A program made the translations under genes and the position numbers. A DNA stretch of 7,922 nucleotides, taken from positions 1-7,922 of the forward strand of contig CADCPU010000080.1 in the NCBI GenBank assembly GCA_902803365.1, given 5' to 3'. The notes under the pieces were generated by a model, which worked only from the letters and a program-made list of their open reading frames with translations, was not told the DNA's origin and did no database searches. This document shows, piece by piece, positions 4,863 to 7,922 of the stretch (the first letter of the stretch is position 1; every line of letters starts with the position of its first letter). Origin of the DNA: Oscillospiraceae bacterium (GTDB lineage Bacteria > Bacillota_A > Clostridia > Saccharofermentanales > Saccharofermentanaceae).

Positions 4863-6539
4863 ATGAGATATTACGGAGAAGCATATTTAAAGGAACTGAC
4901 ATCGACTGTTGATCGGATACATAATTCTGTTGATATGCCGAGTTTGAGCAGACCGATAGTTAATGTTGATGTGATGGATCACAGGAGCCAACTCAAAAAC
5001 TGTGGTGTCGGCGCGGCAAATTCTGCAGATAAACACATATCAGATATATTGATTAAACTCGTGCAGCTTCATTCAGACTTGGTTACTTTCTATGGTCAGG
5101 TCGACACGCTTGCGGAAGATATTGCAAAGTCAGCGACGCAGATCAAGAGAATCATTTTGAGTTCTACGACTTCGTTAGATACTATCAATTCGATGCTGGC
5201 AGGTACAGGGGATTATGCAGGTGTTGATATCACTGCCGATAAGATCCGAAATGCAGTTCAGGATAAACAGAAGTATGAGATAATGCTTCAAGATGCATGG
5301 GCATCTGTCGTTGATGCAGGAATCACTGCCGATGATGTTAAAGAAAAAGCTGCTGAGAATTATATCGGTTATATCAAGGAAAAGCTCGAAAACGAAGAAG
5401 AACTTGCTTCAGATGAATACGACAGACTTAAGAGTATGTATGGTTATTATGTGAAGACAAGGCCTCATATGAAGGACGGTGAGGCTGCATTGAAACCCGA
5501 TACTATGCAAAATCTTATCGATGTTTATGAGATATTGGATCCCGATGCAAAAAAAGCAATGGACGAATTGTTCAGTAAGATCAAAAAGAAAGATGAAAAT
5601 ATAACGGAGCAGCTGCAAAGGATAAGATACATTACATATACAGCTGACCCCAAATACAGAGATATAATAATCTACTACAGCACCAAGACCGGGTTCAGAT
5701 TTGCAAAAGGTACAAACCAGTATGATGATTGGATTAATACTATTTTGATTGATTTCAATGCTGAAGATCAAGATACATTAAAGACCGGATCAACGGAATA
5801 CAGCCAGTTTTCAACTTTTTTTCATGAATTTGGTCATGCAGTTGATGATTATTATAAACCATGCGGAAGATTTTCAGAAAGCATAAAAGATACATTGTTT
5901 GCGGATCTGAGGAAACATATCGAAAACAGTATTGTATCTGAGGGAATGATATCGGTAAGTGATAATGAAAGAGATGAGGTATTGGATTATATACTTAGTT
6001 TCAGGAATGCGAATGTAGTTCCTCCTGAAGGGGAGGATGAAGATTTCTTCCTGCCGGATAATTGGAACGATGATCAGGTAAAATTGTTCAGATCTATTAG
6101 AGATTATTACGGATATGTTGAATATGAATTTTTAGGCAAGATCAGTATTAGAACTGATAATCAAATTTATTTCCCGCAGTTTGAATATAAAGGTGATGAT
6201 AAGATCGTTCTCAGTGATATCATCGGAGCACTGACCAATAATCAGATCGGAGCAACCAGCGGCTCTCATTATTATGGTTCCAGAAATAATTGGGAAATCT
6301 GTAATCCGGGTGATCTGAAATTTAGAATGGAAAAGGAGTTTGGTTATTGGTATTTTGGATCATCCCCTAACTATAGGATAGGAACCGAATTTATGGCAAA
6401 TTGCTTTAGGGCTTCTGTTTTAGGCTCTGATATGGAAAGTGCAAGATCTGTGTTCGGTGAATCATGCAAGGCTTTCGATCAATTTGTGGAAGAGACATAC
6501 AGCTCAGTGCCTGACGAATATAAGAACAAGGATTTTTGA
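4863..6539 (+). CDS. Type VII (LXG-like) effector with zincin metalloprotease domain, D1
   Basis: This 558-residue protein has no signal peptide. Residues 1-115 form a helical domain shared with D2 (about 47% identical by hand count over 113 residues), the presumed secretion and partner-binding module; Y-x-x-x-D (77-81) is conserved. A helical middle part (about 120-250) leads to a protease domain (about 255-550). It carries HEFGHAVDDYY (321-331), with His321 and His325 as zinc ligands and Glu322 as catalytic base. IGTEFMANCF (506-515) offers Glu509 as third ligand, and LSDIIGALTNNQIG...SGSHYYG (450-472) is a segment I associate with zincins of phage and polymorphic-toxin proteins. HEFGHAVDDY equals, from memory, the active-site stretch of anthrax lethal factor, though overall homology is unproven. 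ATG 4863 has AAGGGAG at 4851-4857. GC is low (line 6121-6180 about 28%). Confidence 0.85.
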   Translation: MRYYGEAYLKELTSTVDRIHNSVDMPSLSRPIVNVDVMDHRSQLKNCGVGAANSADKHISDILIKLVQLHSDLVTFYGQVDTLAEDIAKSATQIKRIILSSTTSLDTINSMLAGTGDYAGVDITADKIRNAVQDKQKYEIMLQDAWASVVDAGITADDVKEKAAENYIGYIKEKLENEEELASDEYDRLKSMYGYYVKTRPHMKDGEAALKPDTMQNLIDVYEILDPDAKKAMDELFSKIKKKDENITEQLQRIRYITYTADPKYRDIIIYYSTKTGFRFAKGTNQYDDWINTILIDFNAEDQDTLKTGSTEYSQFSTFFHEFGHAVDDYYKPCGRFSESIKDTLFADLRKHIENSIVSEGMISVSDNERDEVLDYILSFRNANVVPPEGEDEDFFLPDNWNDDQVKLFRSIRDYYGYVEYEFLGKISIRTDNQIYFPQFEYKGDDKIVLSDIIGALTNNQIGATSGSHYYGSRNNWEICNPGDLKFRMEKEFGYWYFGSSPNYRIGTEFMANCFRASVLGSDMESARSVFGESCKAFDQFVEETYSSVPDEYKNKDF

Positions 6540-6554
6540 GTTGTTGGCGGACAG

Positions 6555-6583
6555 TTTACAAATCGTGCTGTTAATGACATAAT
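6555..6583 (+). promoter_or_regulatory. Promoter of effector cassette 2
   Basis: TTTACA (6555-6560), 17-nt spacer, CATAAT (6578-6583) with TG at 6575-6576. It begins 15 nt after the D1 stop and is aligned without gaps to the cassette 1 promoter (offset 2745). AATGACATAATA and the downstream TTGGAAG...AAGTATGAT are shared. The upstream palindromes of cassette 1 are missing. Confidence 0.82.
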
Positions 6584-6602
6584 AGGCGATTGGAAGGAAA
6601 GT

Positions 6603-6665
6603 ATGATCATACGGGGGATGCTGTCCCTTTTGGTTGAATCTGTTTTCGATTCCTCTTTTTATTAA
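6603..6665 (+). CDS. Possible 20-codon leader peptide of cassette 2
   Basis: ATG 6603 sits where the ATG of the cassette 1 leader ORF lies and is preceded by AAGGA (6594-6598, only 4 nt away). The frame encodes a hydrophobic 20-residue peptide starting MIIRGML and ending at TAA 6663-6665, 25 nt before gene A2. It spans both leader hairpins. Only the first two codons match the cassette 1 leader, so a coding role is unproven. Confidence 0.3.
   Translation: MIIRGMLSLLVESVFDSSFY
6613..6662 (+). promoter_or_regulatory. Leader hairpins of cassette 2, weak attenuator candidate
   Basis: Two small hairpins are possible: GGGA/TCCC (6615-6618 with 6624-6627, extendable by G-U pairs) followed by TTTT, and GAATC/GATTC (6636-6640 with 6648-6652) followed by a T-rich tail to 6662. 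They take the place of the strong terminator in the cassette 1 leader. TGTCCC (6622-6627) can also pair with GGGACA (6683-6688), covering the A2 ribosome binding region. Confidence 0.4.
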
Positions 6666-6690
6666 TACTAATAAGACCCGGGGGGACATT

Positions 6691-6969
6691 GTGGCAATAC
6701 TCGATTCTGTGAATACCATTGAAACTGTGGACCTTGAACGCGAGATGGATAAGCAGCAATTATCGCAACTTTTGTCTGCTACCAATAAGAGCAAGGAAGA
6801 TTATACGAATACACTTACGACTCTTAAAAGGGCTTTGTCCCAGATAGACGAATCATCTCCATATGTTACGGCCGTAAAGAACAGTATCGCCCGGAAAATG
6901 ACCGGAGAGTCCTGTGAGGGGAAGTATGACGGAATTATATATGAGATTACATGGTATATGTATCAATAA
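6691..6969 (+). CDS. Small helical partner protein A2
   Basis: This is a 92-residue protein if GTG 6691 is used. A G-run (6680-6685) upstream is the only ribosome-binding-like sequence, an imperfect one. GTG 6727 would give a length closer to A1 but has no site, and TTG 6634 would lie inside the leader hairpins. It shares with A1 the core around LSQLLSA (the A1 equivalent reads LQSLLSA), DESSPYV and KNSIARKM. It is soluble, predicted helical and has no signal peptide. B2 follows after 9 nt, unlike the 4-nt overlap in copy 1. Role inferred as for A1: effector partner in type VIIb-type export. Confidence 0.76.
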   Translation: MAILDSVNTIETVDLEREMDKQQLSQLLSATNKSKEDYTNTLTTLKRALSQIDESSPYVTAVKNSIARKMTGESCEGKYDGIIYEITWYMYQ

Positions 6970-6978
6970 GGAAAAAAG

Positions 6979-7293
6979 ATGAGTGATATTACGAGAATAG
7001 AAGAGAGTGAGATTGCCGATTATCGTAAGCTGTCGGAAGGTATAGGCGGAAAGGCCGAGGTAGCTCTGATGGATTATAATGCAGGGCTTAATCTCATCGT
7101 TACAAACGGATTTAGTCCCCAAGATACACGTTCATTCCATGAAGTTTTAACGGCTTTGCAGTCGTCAGTCAAGTCGGTATCGGATTCGATGAAGGAAGTT
7201 GACTGTATGATCGATTGCCTTTTGGAGATCATTGATAAAGAGATCTTACAAAAAGAAGATGCAATGGCCGCGTCTGAGCAGGCAGGAGGTTGA
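6979..7293 (+). CDS. WXG100-like small partner protein B2
   Basis: This 104-residue protein aligns without gaps to B1 over the shared length. Common features are ITxxExSE at the start, GKAEVAL-MDYNAGLN, the turn NGFSPQDT (43-50) with Phe45 and Asp49, HEV, and the conserved C-terminal helix VDCMIDCLLEII...QKEDAMAAS. ATG 6979 follows AAGGAAAA (6968-6975). Its stop overlaps a TTG, and AGGAGG (7284-7289) just before the stop serves the next gene. Together with B1 it shows which residues of the family are constrained, mainly the turn and the last helix. Confidence 0.8.
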   Translation: MSDITRIEESEIADYRKLSEGIGGKAEVALMDYNAGLNLIVTNGFSPQDTRSFHEVLTALQSSVKSVSDSMKEVDCMIDCLLEIIDKEILQKEDAMAASEQAGG

Positions 7294-7301
7294 ACGGTAC
7301 T

Positions 7302-7583
7302 TTGGACATTTACACAGATGCCTTGAGAACAGAGATCGGTGCTTTCGCTGAACTTGCAAAAGATGAGCATATAACCGCTAAGACCAGCCTTCTTACGAAG
7401 TCACAGGGAACGGCTATTAATGAGATAAATGACTGCCTTAAGGCTTATGAAACATATTGCAACGGCATAAATGATCTGTTTGCCGCCACGAGTATATATC
7501 TTAAAAAGGCTATGTATAATATCGATGCCTGTGAAGAAGATAATACTCAAAAAGTAACTTCAGGATCGTCAAAGGAGAATTGA
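7302..7583 (+). CDS. Small helical partner protein C2
   Basis: This is a 93-residue helical protein homologous to C1, with KSQGTAINEINDCLKAYETYCNGIN compressed here to its key residues Q-G, C, YC and GIN, and the CEEDNT ending. The frame is open back to TTG 7290, but AGGAGG ends at 7289, so initiation at 7290 from this site is impossible. TTG 7302 (12 nt spacing, a little long) is the best start and begins LDIYTDAL (Met when initiating). Its TGA shares one base with the ATG of D2, pointing to coupled translation. Inferred partner of effector D2. Confidence 0.78.
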   Translation: MDIYTDALRTEIGAFAELAKDEHITAKTSLLTKSQGTAINEINDCLKAYETYCNGINDLFAATSIYLKKAMYNIDACEEDNTQKVTSGSSKEN

Positions 7584-7922
7584 TGAGATATTACGGAGAA
7601 GAATATCTGAATGAACTGACAAGGGAGATCATCGGAGTGCATGATTCCGTTGATATACCTTGTTTTGCAGCGCCTATTAAAGGCGTCGATGTCAGTGCGC
7701 GCAGAAGTTCGTTAAAATCCGCAGATATATCCATTGCTCAAAGTGCGGATCGTCATATAGATGAGATACGTGATAAGCTGATGAAGCTATATTCTTCGAT
7801 AAGCCTGTTTTACGGTGAAGTTGATGCTGTCTCAAACGGCATTACCCATAATGCAAGGATCATCAAGGAGATACTTAAGGCTTCAACGTCCTCGTTGAAC
7901 GAACTCACTAATATGCTTGCCG
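7583..7922 (+). CDS. N-terminal part of second LXG-like effector D2 (3' truncated by window)
   Basis: The first 113 codons are visible. The start MRYYGEEYL is nearly identical to D1, and about 47% of residues match D1 over this region (hand count), including SVD-x-P, QSADRHI and F-Y-G-x-V-D. This is the conserved helical secretion domain; the effector domain lies beyond the window and, as usual for polymorphic toxins, may differ entirely from the D1 protease. AAAGGAG (7571-7577) precedes ATG 7583. GC in parts (line 7681-7740 about 48%) is higher than in D1. Confidence 0.82.
   Translation, partial: MRYYGEEYLNELTREIIGVHDSVDIPCFAAPIKGVDVSARRSSLKSADISIAQSADRHIDEIRDKLMKLYSSISLFYGEVDAVSNGITHNARIIKEILKASTSSLNELTNMLA

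Larger units (their letters stand above)
3810..7922 (+). repeat. Tandem duplication of promoter-leader-A-B-C-D cassettes
   Basis: Two diverged copies lie head to tail. Copy 1 runs from the promoter at 3810 to the D1 stop at 6539, and copy 2 from 6555 to beyond the window end. Promoter, leader, A, B, C and the N-terminus of D correspond in order. Nucleotide identity survives mainly in short blocks, such as -35 to leader ATG and the first 24 bases of D (one mismatch); elsewhere similarity is at protein level. The duplication is therefore old, or the copies were acquired separately. Confidence 0.85.

Noticed and set aside
5409..5771. 120-codon minus-strand open frame inside D1
   Set aside because: It lies opposite a well-supported gene, has no ribosome binding site and its translation looks like an antisense shadow.
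6634..6690. TTG 6634 as start of A2
   Set aside because: It lies inside the leader hairpins, has no ribosome binding site, and the added residues have no counterpart in A1.
7290..7301. TTG 7290 as start of C2
   Set aside because: AGGAGG ends directly before it, leaving no spacing; the homologous start in C1 aligns with 7302.
3754..7922. Insertion sequence or recombination site explaining the cassette duplication
   Set aside because: I found no transposase gene, terminal inverted repeats or target duplications; the palindromes at 3774-3806 are short and promoter-linked.

Overview
The window reads as a chromosomal piece of a low-to-moderate-GC Gram-positive, most likely a clostridial (Lachnospiraceae-like) Firmicute. 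Pointers are strong AGGAGG-type ribosome binding sites, TTG/GTG starts, family content typical of Clostridia (DUF7010, LytTR plus DUF3021, TIGR04076, MmcQ/YjbR) and, above all, LXG/type-VII-style secretion-effector cassettes. No rRNA, tRNA, CRISPR array or insertion sequence was seen.

Region 1 (1-3753) is ordinary housekeeping or accessory DNA, all on the plus strand. It holds the tail of a membrane protein followed by a clear intrinsic terminator and then a RidA-family enamine/imine deaminase with its own promoter. After that comes a tightly packed five-gene run (748-3005): a DUF7010 membrane protein, a LytTR DNA-binding regulator overlapping it by 4 nt, a DUF3021 four-helix membrane protein, a cysteine-rich TIGR04076 protein and an MmcQ/YjbR protein. 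The LytTR/DUF3021 pair looks like a membrane-coupled LytTR regulatory system. A P-loop kinase-like protein follows behind an extended -10 promoter.

Region 2 (3754-7922) is the interesting part: two tandem, diverged copies of a four-gene cassette, A-B-C-D. A, B and C are small (about 80-105 aa), cytosolic and predicted helical, without signal peptides. B resembles a WXG100-type helical hairpin whose turn carries a conserved Phe-x-x-x-Asp. D is a large protein with a conserved helical N-terminal domain. In copy 1 D is complete (558 aa) and ends in a zincin-type metalloprotease domain with HEFGH (residues 321-325) and a probable third ligand Glu509. The stretch around the motif, HEFGHAVDDY, matches what I recall of the anthrax lethal factor active site. 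Copy 2 is cut by the window end after the N-terminal domain of D. I interpret this as a type VIIb (LXG-like) polymorphic effector locus with three dedicated small partners per effector.

Each cassette has its own promoter (TTTACA, 17 nt, CATAAT). The match between copies continues, ungapped and at a constant offset of 2745 nt, through a downstream block ending in an ATG. Behind each ATG lie a short leader ORF and then hairpins with T-rich tails before the first gene; in copy 1 this is a textbook intrinsic terminator. This suggests attenuation or a small leader RNA controlling the cassettes. Copy 1 additionally carries two palindromes just upstream of the -35 that look like an operator. No immunity gene lies between D1 and cassette 2, so protection must come from one of the small proteins, lie elsewhere, or be unnecessary because the target is not the producer's own kin.
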